A stretch of 64,000 nt of DNA, taken from Camillea tinctor (lineage: Eukaryota; Ascomycota; Sordariomycetes; Xylariales; Xylariaceae). The notes under the pieces were generated by a model. The model did no database searches and was not told the origin of the DNA. It saw nothing but the letters and a program-made list of their open reading frames with translations. The position numbers and the translations under genes are program-made. The number at the start of each line of letters is the position of its first letter. The stretch's first letter is position 1. The stretch lies in contig MU394123.1 of NCBI GenBank assembly GCA_022578605.1, positions 124,001 to 188,000 of the forward strand. Reading direction: 5' to 3'. This document shows, in pieces, positions 36,607-51,000 of this stretch.

Positions 36607-39600
36607 CCCGAACAAAGAACTACCCGGCTGGGGACTAATCAATGGAATTGTAGTGGCAAGGATGGTGACCAAGCCCGACGAGCACTGGTCAGTTGGGAAT
36701 ATAGTTATTATAAGGAATGACAAGAGCCCAAGTTGTCCAGCCGGCTGCGGTTATCGGAAGGTCTTGGAGGGCGGGGGAGACCGTGTACGTGGCTCAGTCC
36801 TGTCCCACGGCTTGCAAGAGGCTATTCTGATAGGATTGGCATGTATGTTAGAATGGAGAAGCTATTGCCTATGATCTGTAAAATTTAGGGGGTGGCTTTT
36901 ATTCTTTGGATGGACCCAATACAATGAAGCACAGGAGAAAATGACAGAAAAACAAACTGAAGTACCAAAGTACAGGGGATGAGAGGGGTTGGACTTACAT
37001 TCGACCCTGTTTCTATGTGTACTGGAATTTGAAAAATGCTTGACCGCTCAGCCAAGAAAAAAATAAGTATCTATCACACTTTGCGACGGATATGGATTCG
37101 TCGATATGCTTAGACAGATACGCGATTCTTCGACCTCTGGAGCCACGGCAAATATAAACTTTTCCCCAACTCAGCTACCCACCTCAAGGAGGAGCCAGTT
37201 TCTTCCCAAAGTCAGAGTGTCGCGCAAAGAAACTTGCAAGTCGATGAGTGGGTTTTGCACAGCCGAGACACTCTAATGATGGTGGCGGGAAGAGAAGCAG
37301 AGCCCCTTTTCCTTTGCATCTATCTTGTGCTCTTTCTCCAGAACCCTCAATCAGCTCTTAGCTAAATCTACCCTTCGTTTGCACTACAATCCTCTCAAAT
37401 GCTTCAAGGTAGAAATGACTAGCGAAATCCTCAAACGTTGTAGCGAGTACCGGCTAAAAGTTGAACCTCTCGCAAATTCTGATACCAGTAAACTAGATGA
37501 CCGTTTAGATAGAGAACTAAGCCCGTGGTATCCTAAATAAAGACACTGGTTTTATCTTGTAATTTGTCAAACCAAGGACATAATTTTCCGGACTAGCTTC
37601 TCGAAGGCGATGAGAATGTCAATGCGTGGGCTGAGCCTCCAACAACAGTCCAGATGAGTCGCGGGGAGCTGGGCTTGCTGCGCACAAGGAGGCTTCCGAA
37701 ATTTCGTGTTGTATATGATCGCGACTTTGCCCCGAAAAGCCAGACAGAGGGTGAAAGCCAGAATAGACAAAATGGTTGACTAGCGGAAGCGTATCAACGG
37801 ATGTGTTAGGGGGAGGAGGATAATGTATGATGAGGTCTTCGTAGATAAGTAGAATAACGTCGAAATAGAGGCCTGCTGGGTATTGATCAACCTAACCGCG
37901 AGTTATGTCTAATTCCCGTCTCCTTGGTATTCAAGTCAAGGCCTGGTTATGTCATCAATGTTGGAGACGTTTTTTGATGCAGAACCACTCTCTAGTACTA
38001 CTCAACTCGTCCACATTCTAGTATGAGGCGTAAATAGAAACTGGTAGAGAGCGCGCACGCAACAAGTATTGCTGGACAACAAGTCGGCGCTCTAGTTCTA
38101 GCTGCTGGTAGCCTATATCCCTAAAGGGGAAACGTAGTTGTGAACTTTGGCTTCGCGGCTTCGAATTTGCGCAGCTAGTCTGTCTATCGTTTCGGGCCGC
38201 ACGTCAATGACAAGAATCCGTCGTGAGGCTAGCCTGGTTCCTGCCGCTAGTTAGGCGTGGCAATGAGAATTGGCTTCGTTCGTGCGCGTTGAGTTTGCAA
38301 CTTTGTAGCTCTACAGCAACAAGACTTGTCTTGGAGCGGCGATCAGGATATGCTGCTTATTTCGACGGACCTTGATCGCGGACTTGTAGGGCTTTTTCGT
38401 TCAACTTCTTGAGTTCCCCAAAAGGTAGAAAGATAATAAAACTTTGAAAAACCAAACACGCCGTTGCTTTGTTTCGTGGAACGATGAACAGACCAGTTGT
38501 GCTGGCAAGTCTTTTAGGAGTCTTCTAAAAAAAAAAAAAAGAAAAAAAAGAAAGTTGAAAAGTCGAAGATACTGGCAATGCCACGTTCTTGTCGCTACCG
38601 CCGTCGTTGTAATAGGTTCCAGGAAAAAGAGTTTCTAGAATTTGGTCGCGAAGTCGGACGGATCAAGTATGTGGAGAAGAGTTGCCTCTAGTACATGATA
38701 TTGCCTAGAGAAGAAACGGCATAAGAAGGGGAATATATGGTACAGTCCCAGTCGAGGCCTAAAAGTGACAGATTGTGGTATGATCTCGTTGTAGGTACAG
38801 AAAAGTCCAGATAATAATAAGCACTGTGATTGTAGAGGAGAATGACGATGTGTAGCAAGCCTGGAGGGATCTACCGGAAGACCATGTCACTTGGCCCTCC
38901 AGGGCTCAGGACCTACGAGTGCAAGTAAGTACTGTACAATGGATACAATACTACAATACCTGGCAATGATGAACGCCGGGACATTGTCTACAGTGATCCG
39001 TGATGGCCGCTCGACAGCTTTCTCTTCAAGGGGGCCCCATTGAACCAATGCCAAGCCGTCAAGCAGATAAAACAGGGGACCTGGTAGACATACTTCAGCG
39101 AGCAGGGGGGCAGAAATCGATGAATACTCGACAGCTAAGTACCCGTACATCCGTGCCACCCAACTAGACTATATGGGGCGTAGTCAACGATCAAAAAAGA
39201 AAACAGGGGAGGAAGGGAGGGGGTTACTTCGACCTAAGCTTTTGCATATATACTCATGCTCATGTACATACGTACATTACCAGTGCCCAAGTGACGATAC
39301 ACTAGGGTCAGTAGGTAGTGTTCTGAAGGTAGTGTAGGTAGGTATAATAAAAATTATATATCTATACCTACATGGGCTTGCCGGCTAGTTGTTCTCGTCT
39401 GTGCGGTACAGCTGAAGTTTAGTGTAAGGATTTCATACTCGTTGGTCTTCCCGCATGTTAACCTTTCAGAGCCTTTGAAAGGCCCTAGTCTGCTCGCCAT
39501 CGTCTCCCCTGCACGATGCAGCTGAGGTTCTCCCGCCCGGTACCCCTTGACAATTGAGAGACAGAAAAAAAAAGAACAGCCCGATAGGTCATACCCTCCC

Positions 39601-42037
39601 CCCCCTATCTGGTCGAGAAGCACGCCCCCAAGGGTAGACGTAGGTAGTCATAGAGGAAAGCCGAGCTAAGCTGACGGACGCGCAGGCTTGCACAGTGTGT
39701 AGCCCGCACAACTCCGTTCGTTCTTTCTTTTGTTCGTTCGACTTAGTACCTATTGGCAAATGCTCGACAAACGCTCATACCGAAACAAGCGGGCTGTCCC
39801 CAAGTGAACAGTAAGTGCAGATGTACAGAAGGCGGTGCCCCTCATAAGCGAGATAGGTAAGATGGAAGTTGTGGCTCCACTATATCGAATGTAGGGACCA
39901 CTCAGTCAGTACGGCTCCTCTGAAGGTACGGTAGCTTCTTCAGGGGGGTAGGGGGGTGTCGATGATACCCAGTAATTAACAGGTTAGGATGTAGGTATAG
40001 GTACACAACATAGAACCATAGGATAATAGAAGTGGTATGTCCACTGGACAGCACGTGCAACTGGAGACCCTACCCTGTCTAGATGCCTGCCGGTAGGAGT
40101 AGTTGCGGTTGAATACCCAACAATATTGTGGAATTCGAGTTATCCTGGAAACGGTCGCCGCAAACGACAGGGGCATATGGGACTTTTCTTTGCGTTCTAA
40201 GTATGTGGTTTTTTTTTTGGCCAAATGCCATAGTGGCGGCGACTTTCTATGGAGGCTAAGGACATTTGATTCCTCCGGATTCGAGCACTGACTATAAATG
40301 CTTAGGTAGCGTATACGTACATGCATAGGGGGGCCAGAGAATTGGTTCAAAGGGGAATCCGTTTGGACCGCCTTCTCAAGATCGGATGATGTTCGCTTTC
40401 CCAGGGCGGAACTTGACTGGATGTCGCGTCTTTGCGTTTTTTCGGCATCTTCCATAACCCATGTCGGATCCGAGTAGGAAAAGAATACACTATAGGAAGA
40501 GCTGGATACCTTCTATATACGGTGGATCGTGGCCCAGAAGGTCCCAACAGAAGACGTCGTCTATCTATACGCTCGGAGGGGGCGAGCGCGCCTGTGTACA
40601 CACATACAACATGATATGACAAGGTGTCAAGGTTTGACAGATGCACTGCTGCGCAGCAGATCTCATAGTGATGTTAACATGGTTCAGGGTTCGAATTGCC
40701 AAGGCCTTGAGGGGGGAGGGGGGCACCGGCTTTCATGGATGGGGCTGGTTGGCTGGCCCCATGTGGAATCTTTAGAGGGTCTCTTGAGAAGAGAGTGATA
40801 GTCAGACTACCTACCTAGGGGAAGGGGTTGTTATAGAAAGTGGAGGAGACTTGGCCGAAGCCCCGTAATCGTCTTCACTCGAATACTTACCGTAGACGAC
40901 GGGTCGAACGGCTTCTTGATAAGCGCATTACGATGAAGGGGAAAAAAAAAAAAAAAAAAAAAAACGCGGTGTCGTGCGCCAAAATGTTATCAATAAAGAT
41001 CGCCGTCTTATTGGTATTGGCTATAGCGGTGGGCAAGATAAGGAGAATCATCGAGTATCGGTACATATCCTGCGCCTGGCTGCTGGGACAGAAGCACGCG
41101 TGCTATATCCGTGTGAGGTTTTGACTAGGTGCAAGTAAAGCATACTCCACGCCGGAACCCTAGTGCTGGTAGTTGGTACGTACGTACATACATACATACA
41201 TGGCGGCAGAGGCTGTAGTTCTACATGCTAGTTGGTGAGAATGATGGGATGAATGAATAGATGGGCGTAAGCATATGCAGGGCGGATTCATTTAAGCGGC
41301 AATATCCAGCCAAGCAAGCCACAAGCTGGGGCAGACAATGACAGTGGGCTGGTTGACAGATCTGCATCAAGGCTTTGAAAGGTACGGGCTATGTGGTATG
41401 TGGTGTGACTAGCCGTGTTCTCGAAGCGGCGCGTTAGTGATGAATAAGGCTGGTAAAGTTGATGAGATCTACGCTTGATAGACTGCCGATGATGCGCCCA
41501 ACCGTAGAACCGCTGAAGATTCCATGCGCAACACGAGCTGCCGGCGCTTTTTTTCCGCGATGCTAATTTTACTTTTGTTTCCCTTTTCTTTTCTTGGTTT
41601 CTTCTCTCGCTCTTCTTTTGCTCTTCTTCATCTCCAGATGCGCATATCCGAATGCAGCACCGGGTGGGTTTCTTCCAGCCACGTGCTGGTGTGGTTCAGG
41701 TCACTTGGTAAGGAGATTAGCAGTAATTCTAATTCGATTTCCATCTTGTCAAAATGGTCGAACACTTGCCAGAGGTTGACCAGTGTACAGTACAGACCAA
41801 GTACCCCCCCTGGCTGACTACATATGTGCTGCAGATAGCCATGTATAATAATCTTTCCTTCTTCCCTTTTTTTTGGGCCTGCATATGCAATGCTGCTCAG
41901 GGCTGCTCGGAAGCGTCCCTGTTCAGTGGGGTCGGATTCATTCCGGCTTGGGTGTGGGTTGTCTTTAGAGAAAGAGGCGGAGATTGGATCTGGCCTGGGA
42001 TGCTACCAGTTGGGGTTAGGGTAGGGAGAATGAAAAG

Positions 42038-42104
42038 ATGGTGATGGTGATGGTGATGGTGATGATGTCTTAACGGTGATAGCGACGGTGACGGTGATGG
42101 TGAC
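42038..42104 (+). repeat. GGTGAT hexamer repeat
   Basis: Tandem GGTGAT units (about five perfect, 42,038-42,066) followed by degenerate GGTGAY/GGCGAC-type units to 42,104. Simple-sequence DNA; the His-rich frame on the other strand is a by-product. Confidence 0.85.
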
Positions 42105-42469
42105 GTTATCGCCATCTTTGTAAAGAGCAAGATTATAATAGGTAGACTAAGGTACTAGGTTCAACCTGCACTAAGTAGTTAGCCGGTTAGCTGGTTAGCT
42201 AGCTAGCTAGGCTCCTACGAAAGCTGAAAAATGACAGTAACATTTTAATGTCAAGATGTGTAAGTAGGTATATAATAAGCGAAACTAGCTGGCAGTAGTT
42301 ACGCTAAATAAAAAGAAAAACCCACTCCCCAAGAAATAAATATGGAGTTGGGGGCCATGCGAATCCCGACACTATGGGACTTTGTGCATTTGACGATATG
42401 TATTCCTATTACTATTATTTTTATTGTTATTATTGTTGCTGTTGTTGTCATTATGTGCAGTGTAGTAGT

Positions 42470-42471
<2 letters not shown>

Positions 42472-42559
<88 letters not shown>
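42472..42559 (+). repeat. (ATT)n microsatellite
   Basis: About 29 uninterrupted ATT units, preceded from about 42,400 by imperfect TTN triplets. Likely highly polymorphic. Frames of poly-Leu or poly-Ile across it are artefacts. Confidence 0.95.
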
Positions 42560-43900
42560 GTTGATTTTATTGATTATTAGGTGGTATAAGAAGGGGATTT
42601 AGTGTATATTAATCGAACTAGTACGGATTAGAGTAACACCCTTCGTGGGGGGATGACAAGAGTGGAGACTTTAGAAACATCCTTCCGGGTCGTTCCTAAG
42701 AAAATCCCGTAAGTACATCAGTAGATTGATGTCCAGATTTCCAGGTTAACATTATTAAAGAAGTACGTATAACTTCAATGTTGTTAAAAGTACAATTGAT
42801 ACCAATAGTGGATGTATAGATAAATCAGGGTCATACCAGGTCAGGTTTAAGAATATAATATATGTACGTACCTTGTTTTACACTTTTAACCACGACCAAT
42901 AAATATCCATAAAATTGCATTACATAAGACAACCTGACTAGGTTAACCTAGTTACCTAAATCTTTATACTTACTCCTATCTACTACCTAGTAGTTATGTA
43001 CAACTAAGACTAAAATAAAAGGGGTGGACTGTGCTGCCTATAATAAAGTACATATGGTCTACTAGGTATTTTACACCTACCGAAATTGCGGCTTCTATTA
43101 TAGAAGATGAGATGCAGATTAGATACCATGTACTTCGTACTTACCTTCTAACCTATAGCCAACCTTCCATTTATTCCGAGTTGTAAATCATTCGAGGTCG
43201 ACCCACACTCTTCTTAGAAGCTCCATTTTTTTTCTTTCTTTCTCTTCAAGTTCCACTCTCTTTTCGTATTCAATGACATCAACTTTTTATTTCAACTATT
43301 TTGCATTTTCCTACCTCTCTCTCTCTTTCTTTTATTCCTCTCTCTTAGTTTTTTTTTTTAAATTTTTTTTTTTAAAAAAAAAAAAAAAAACCTAATTTCA
43401 GTTCACATATTTCTCATTTCCCCCTCCAATCTCTTATTTTCATAATCACAAAATAATTTACATTGAATATATTGTCTACTCTTAGTTTACTTCCCTTCAT
43501 CATCCGTTCCAAGACTTCATATTCCACGTTCGTTCATTACGCAGTATATGAGTACGAATGTTTAAGGTAAGGAGTAAAAGATGCAATAGTTAAACTTATA
43601 GCGACAGATAGACACGTACACACACACTCACACACCCTCTCTCTTCTATAAAATATATATTGTATAGATTTATATATGTCTAAGTGTGTATAATCTGACT
43701 TAACCTTCGATCTCTTCAATGTTTACCATTACATGCTACCTAACCCCAGCTACGCTACACTACGCACGACACGACACGAAACTACGCTATACTATATTAT
43801 ACTATACTATACTCCGTCCATCCATCTCGGGATCCTTGGCTATCCAATCCCATCTTGCAGATAGTCCAATAGCCACTGCGCGCAAATAACGGTTCAGATC

Positions 43901-46900
43901 TCGAAATCGTCCTCTAGATTAACATCGCGTCTCTAGTCAGCCAAAGGTGAGGAAGCAGTGGTCTTGCAGCTTCGCCATACCACACCGAGGCTTTCGCCAA
44001 CAATTAGCATTCTGTAGCTATCGTCACGGACCATGGTTCGTTAACCATGACAAGCAGCTCTATATTGCCATGACTGCACCTCTTCCGGCACCCTGTGCTT
44101 GCTGCCTGTCCGTTACAGACGTTTCCTGTCAAGGTTTTACTCGGAACCATAATTTAAGTAGCCAGGCGACCTTTGATCTTCATCATGTTATGCACCCGCA
44201 CCCGTCATCGCTAGCGAGGGCCACTATTCCGTGATCTCTTACATCGTTAACACCATCAAAGCCCCGGTTGTGCTGGAGCCGGTGCTGATGCTCTCTCATA
44301 CCAGGGTTCCTACCTAGTAGTGTCCCGTCTGTATTGTTGTTTGTCCTATATTCGTCAGCCTGATCTCGATAGTTTACAGCCAAAAGAAAATTGCTTAGAT
44401 CTACACATTCATCCAGTAGATGCTCGACCAACTTTCACTCTGAGGTGGGTAAGAATAGCCACGTGTAACTGTCCAGCCCAAGCCACGACATGTCTCATTC
44501 GATAGCCGCAAAACCATTGCTCTCGGCTTGGCGCACGTTTTCTCGTGCTAACCAGGCCTTCTCTAAAGAGATTGGTGTTTCCTCAAGCCTGAGTGCGGAT
44601 CTCTTAGGTTTCCTCTTTAGGCCAGATGCATTTTGGTAGTCCCAGATCGCATGCCGGAGACCATTATTAACACTTTACAACACACCGTGTCCACGTTTAT
44701 CAGCCTTAGGAGAATCGGTACAGATCGACCTTGCATCTAGGTACTCGTATGTGAAATGGTTTCTCATGACTCCGGCATCCAAACGCACAGGCCCGCTCAA
44801 TAGACAGACTCATCCCTAGCCTACACGGGCCGGACCCTTTTAATGCCAAAGTGCTGCCGGAGCCGTCAATATACAGACAGGACACAGACTCTACACTAAT
44901 GGTGTAAACAGCAGATACGAGAACTGTCGATAGCTACACCCCATTGGTTAAGGAAGTTAAGAGACGGGCTATACGACACAGCTCTATGCATCGCTCGTTC
45001 TCACGATGCAGACCAAGACCAGCACCTGTCGGCCAATATAGCCATGTCCGGGGTGGGAACATAAGGCTGACCGAGTCTCTCGATGAGATGGGTGATGCTA
45101 ACCGACTTCAGACTGTTCGAGATCGTGAAACGCGAGATCCACTTCGGCATGAACGGAGGATCTCTCGCGCCTGGTATATGCCCGGTATTATATCTATATG
45201 TCTTCCGTTATAGTCTGCAAGCTATATATTACAGCATGTTGTCACTTGGTCTCAGGTTGCATCTTTCTATTCCCCACAATGTCCTTCCCTCCGCATTCCA
45301 AGCTTGATCCATAAGTGGTTTGGTAGTTCTGTTTCTCTCGGTTGGGAGCAGCCATTTGTTCCTAGACAATCTAGTGTAGCTAGAGGGGGGGGGGGGTGGC
45401 ATGTCAACTCTGGATAGTTAAACATGGACCCGGCAATCATTCAGGACCCTGTAATGTACATACATGCGATTTCGGGTTTCCACGTGCGACCGTTTTCGCA
45501 AGATCCGTCGTCTACTAATTTCTGTAGTGCCGAACCAACTTAGCTGGTGGTCCGCTTCTTCATCTTGGTGTAATTCTGTGCGACGATGCTCCGTGTTATT
45601 CACTAGGTTATAAAGTTGCACGAGCCACCGACTTGTTGCCACGAGTTGAGGGTTGAGGTGTAAGCGTGAATAACCACCATCGCTAGGAGGCATATGCAGG
45701 CCTCGATAAATGACATCGCAGTGTAGGACCCGAATGCATTATACCTTTTGAGCGGTTAATTTCTCGGGTTCTGTATAGCCGGGGAACACATCGGCCTTCC
45801 GCAAACAGTAAGAACTCGGACCCTCGCTTCGTCGACACGTCAAACGGGGAATTTTTCCTGCATCTATTCGTCAATGCTTAGTAGCGGGTCTTAAGATGAC
45901 GACTATTGCACAGCCCGCCCAGAGCTTGGCCTCGGTGTGCAGCCATTCGCTGTATTGCTTGTCTAATACATACAAACCACCAACACCGTCTTTCTCAAAC
46001 CGCCAACACCAACCAAGTTGATGCGTAATGTCTTTTGTACTAGGTAGTCTAAAGATGATCCTCGCTAATGACACCTCTTCCTCATCCTAAACCGGGTTGA
46101 ACACCCGTACTCCTTAAAGCAGAATCAACATCATTTTCAGGTAAGCGAAGAGGGAGGGAAGTATGAATAAAAGTGAATAAGACAGGTAGGTCCTGGCTCA
46201 ACTTTCCAGATTGGTATCAAGTCACCAAAGTATTCATCCCGTTGCGGTTTAAAATTGACTGATTGACTGATGTTGAGCTTGACTATAGCATAATGCACTG
46301 TTCTATATGTAACATTCCATAACACCTCGGTCAATGTGCTTACATGAAAAACGATGCAAAAGCCATGGGTAGGGTGTAGGTCAATAATAGGCCAGGACTA
46401 GGTAGGTACAAATGCATCCTATTAAATATTATCCTCGCAATGTTGTTGATCAATTAGCTGTTTTCGATTGTTTCTGTCCTTCTATTTTGTTGTACATACT
46501 CGTGCATGTGCTCCTCCATCTACCTAGGTATTGCTTCCTCCTTTGTCGCTGATGCAACCAACAACTACTCACATACTTTTTTAACTGCAGAAACGTCACC
46601 ACCACAACCCATTCGGGTACTTTTTGCAGTCATAGGATCTTGCGATTACTACCTAATCTACATCAGGCCTCCCCTCGCCTGTTCTCGGCTCTTCGAATGG
46701 AATAAGTCCCACTTAGATATTCCCAACTCCATTACTGACGTCTAATTTAGCGACATGGCCTAGGCGTTTGTCGAGCTTGGACCTCAGCAGCCATGTTCTC
46801 TACGTTCATTATGTTCATACAGTTCTACTCTTAGATCTATGTCCGCATTCACACCATTAATTCATCATCTTCGACGCGGGGTATATTGCCAATCCACCCT

Positions 46901-49900
46901 CTCTGGCTATAGGGAGCATACCCAAGTTGCCGGATGGGGACTGTCGAACACTCCCCCCTTCTCCCCCGGAAAGGAATTAACAGCCGTCATTGAGGTCACC
47001 GCTTGATTTATCTCCCGATTTTGATGCCTGTTTTCACCTAGCTATTTTATCGTCTCGCGTTCGCTACCTATCATATTTGACATAATAACCACAGGGGCGA
47101 TACACATTCCCACTTACACTAGAGCCGCCAAGTGAACTACTACGATGGAGACGGAACGCATCTAGCGATAAGCCGACGGCAAATCACAGAAGACCGCGGC
47201 ACTACGAAATATTCACGTTTCGGCGTCTCTGGGATGTTTCTTTCGAAGCTATAGAGTTGTTTGGTCTTCTACGTATGTCTAAATAATCCTAGGTGGAAAT
47301 ACAGGTCGTCTCGGGACCAGCACATATACTATGGCTAGCTCCTCTATTCTACCCAACCATACAACGCGTCTTATAATGACCCTTATTCGCTACCCAGACT
47401 TGTATCGCAGTTGGGCTCATCTCCTGTGGGATGTTACTAGGTTATCAGCTATGGAGCTTGAGTAACAGTCTAGGAGAAGCACGGATAGGTGCAGTAGAAA
47501 ATTTCCACCGGCTATTCAATACATTCTTATGCTTATTTCGCCACCCTCGGAAGATTTGGATAGCAAGATTTAAGGGTCACCTCTACATTGATGCGGCTCT
47601 ATGTGGACCTGGCAGTCTCAGGAGTAGACGGCTTCCACTCCAGCCCCTTCTAGAATAGGAGGCTTCCATGACTGGCCTAGTGAGAGTCTCTTACTACTAG
47701 CACTAGGTCGTCCATATTGGCCATCTACAGTACACAGTATTCTTGATGAAACGGTTTGGCCTTATCCGTCTTCGAAATAATGACAACACGAGGTACTCCA
47801 GTGGGCACTTAATCTCCAACGTGGTTTCAGACGATGTCGGCAAGCTGGCTGTCATTTGTGGAAAGCCAATTTAATGGGTGATGGCAGGATCATATTAGAA
47901 CGTCCGTACTCGTGTAAGAGGCGAGTATCGCATCTTCAAAATGTCATGCACTTGGCCCTCGCAGCTCAACCGAGCAGTCCTTCAGTGGGCTACTAGGTAG
48001 ACGTCAAAAAATCGGCAGGTCGTGTGCGTTGACTTTGTCTATCCTGGACACGAACTAAGCCGCCGCCGGGTCCATTTTGAAGCCTCTTTCCTTTCATTTC
48101 TCTCATCAGTTCATCCAACAATCCTTGTTCACTATAGTGTAAACAATCGACTATCACCTCCTCGCTCCAGCGGACGTGCTCGCATACCCTAGATCTTGGC
48201 CCCCGCTTCCCCCTGACTCCTTCCCCACCGTTCTTCCCCCATAGTGGGATCATGAGCACGGGACAACATTATCCCCACATGCCTTCTTAAGATCGATCGA
48301 CCAAGGCTTGCATTGTTTTCTCCTCTTCACGATGAACCTTCTCCATTCATGAACAGGAAGCTAGTGCAACAAAAGTTTCGAAATAGAGAACAGAACATTG
48401 AAAGACCTGAATCAACTATAACATACTCCACGAGTCTGTCTCAGGTATGCTAAGCCCCAATCCACCCCTTCCTATTCGTATTATTTTGTCCGGAAATGAA
48501 ATGATCTTCGATTGGGACTTCGAGTTTTGGATACTTCGAATTGGAGTATAGTGATTCGTGGATAGGCCTTTCGCCAGGATCATATTCACCGCCCATCTCT
48601 AGCGAATGGTCCACTTCACAGACGTGCCAAGACTTTGGAAGTTCCAACCTTCGAAAGTGTGGATTTGAGAAGAACCTATCTCCTCTTTTTTATCTGGTCG
48701 ACAATACCTTCTATCGGTGAACCATCCGAAAGTAGATCGGTACGGTGCTCAATAGCACTGGCTCGGAAGGCCGGAGTGCACACGCATGAAGTCGAAAGGT
48801 TGGTATTGCAATCTGATACTCCGCTCTGTAAATAGGGGGGTTTTGTCTAGTGAGGGACCAGGTTACCCAGTGAGAGGGGTGGTAAGGTTTTGTTACCAGA
48901 AGATCTGAAAGACCGGATGAATATAGGACTGGTTTAGTTAGTGGTAACTTAGTAGCTTGAACGGTGACTGTGTTGTGTACATACATGATGATAATCCCGA
49001 ATCAAATATATGTCTGTAGGAAGCAAGTCTAGTTCTCGATCATAGAATCCTTCAGGGCAGAATCAAGGTTATGCTGACTCCATACAAAAAAGACTTCTGG
49101 GGACCGCCGGATATTTTCTCCAGTGCCTCTGTCTCGCACTGCTTCAGACCATCAAAACATCGTATTAAGCTTTAATTCGCCAGGGCATGAGTCAACAGGT
49201 TCTTCTAGATATTCCGTTTCATTTCCGGCAGCCATGCTGTCCTACCTACTGTTAGGGGGTAAATTAGGAGAAGCCTCGATACGTATACTCCTCTACCAAG
49301 AAGTCCTGCTTGGTACTAGGAGTGCTAGAACGTATGCAATCACAACTTGCCCTGACTTACTGGGCAAATATGGAGGAGTCAACCAATGCGTTTTAGTGGT
49401 TGAATCCTATCCTTTATGTTAGTTCAAAGGTAGAGGTCATCGGTTCTTACCAACGTGCTTGCGATGATACAATCACCTTGAGTCTGACTGCCATAGCTTT
49501 CACTAGAAAGGACAAAGCATTAGGGGATCACCACAACGGCTATGGTACCCAGCTTTCAACCAATCGATTCAGAGATCACCGGAGAGAAATAATTTCCTTT
49601 CGCGTCGTCCTGCCTAGATCACCACGCATGGAAAAGGCACAGATATCCTCAGCTGCACGTATTCTTCCAATGAGCGGATGAGAAGCATAATGTTGCGTGC
49701 CTTACCAGACAAATAATGGATAACTTCTGAGTTGAGGTCCAGGTAGAGTTGTTGTGGTTCCAGAGTCTATCGACCCCTGGGTGATGGAGTTAGGCGAGTT
49801 GCCTACCACTCATTCTACAGGTCATTACAAAGAATCAGTCTTCTATCGAATTCGATATTTAAAACTGCTTCTCTATACTCTGTACTACACAGAATATTAT

Positions 49901-51000
49901 ACAGAAGTCCCTTACTTACTGCAGGGTATATTGATCTCATTGTCGATGTTGCTTAACACTGATTGTAACTTTTCGTCCCCCCTGAAACTGCCTTGCATGG
50001 CCGTGTCTCCCCCGAACAGCTCCCTACATACCTAACCAGCTGATTATTCCATATAGGGCTTGTAGCTAGAAGAGTGACGAAATACCATCTAATGGCACAC
50101 CAAGACCTATACCCATTTACCTGTGCCGTCCTATATGGGTACTCTTGTTCGCTGTACAGAAAGACACAGGCGAACAGCACACAACACGAAGGTCTTCTAC
50201 ACAGTTACATGTTTTTCAATGTATACTTCATATACATAATGATATTGGATTCATGGGCCATTCTCGGCTCTACTTTATTAAATAATTGCCTTTTCTCTAG
50301 GCCATCCTCCAATAAGTGCGCTTCGTTGGTGTGTTCCGTCTATAGCCCCCGGCAAGCACTCATTATTGAACCCGCTCAATGACAAGAGCAAGTATCACAT
50401 CAAAACAGCAGGCCTCAAGAGTCAAAAAAAAAGTTTACAGTGTATGTTACTAGTCACTCACAAAAGGGGGAATCGATATATCAGACGGACGTCTAGTTCT
50501 CACAGGCCAACAGGGTGGCTCCTCAATGCCCCCTTTCACACTAAACACCACGGGTGTTGGTACAATAAAACTACAAAGGTCATGAGATAACAAGAATCCA
50601 TAGGTCTGGGATGTATTATACAGTACTAGTCTACCATATTCTGGCAATTGAAGGAGCGAGAGGGCCTTAGGCAGCTTCAACTCATACGATCAATGTAACA
50701 TGGTCGTCAAATTTTCGAGTCAGATATGTATCTAGTACCTACCTTGCCGACATACTTGCCATTAATATATGAAGTTGATCACTAGTAAATACCTAACCAA
50801 GCCAATCCCTCCCTCGTCTTAAAGTAGCAGCTAGTGATACTACAGACCAGGCAACCCAATAATTCGCGGCAAGAGGCCGAGCCTTGCAGGGACGAAGGTG
50901 ATAAATAATCATCAGCATCATAAACCCCGGGAGTTCCCGACGCTTGTCCCCTTGTTTTTTCTTTTGAAAATTTTGTGAACTACCTATCACCTATCTAAAC
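43901..51000. other. Gene-free region with possible gene relics
   Basis: Many 60-100 codon frames on both strands, none intact or recognised. On the minus strand at 45,975-46,016 a frame reads LVGVGGLRKTVLVV, which resembles an NTPase P-loop, but stops lie within a few dozen codons on both sides. Parts of this stretch may be decayed host genes. A G-run occurs at about 45,386-45,397. Confidence 0.4.

Larger units (their letters stand above)
36607..43900. other. 7.3-kb intergenic with simple repeats
   Basis: Upstream region of the velvet gene and beyond. No gene recognised. It holds microsatellites (42,038-42,104 and 42,472-42,559), an A-run at about 40,940-40,963, TACG/TACA repeats near 41,175-41,203, and a T-run/A-run hairpin-like stretch at 43,350-43,390. 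A long, poorly conserved 5' leader for the velvet gene is possible but cannot be seen. Confidence 0.5.

Noticed and set aside
40684..40700. T-loop-like GGTTCGAATT suggesting a tRNA
   Set aside because: No T-arm stem pairing and no matching D-arm or acceptor stem nearby. A similar motif at 62,247 fails the same test.
42010..42025. Telomere-like GGTTAGGGTAGGG
   Set aside because: Only one TTAGGG unit; not a tandem array, and unrelated simple repeats follow.
42342..42602. Frames of poly-Leu and poly-Ile (68-86 codons)
   Set aside because: They are translations of the ATT microsatellite.
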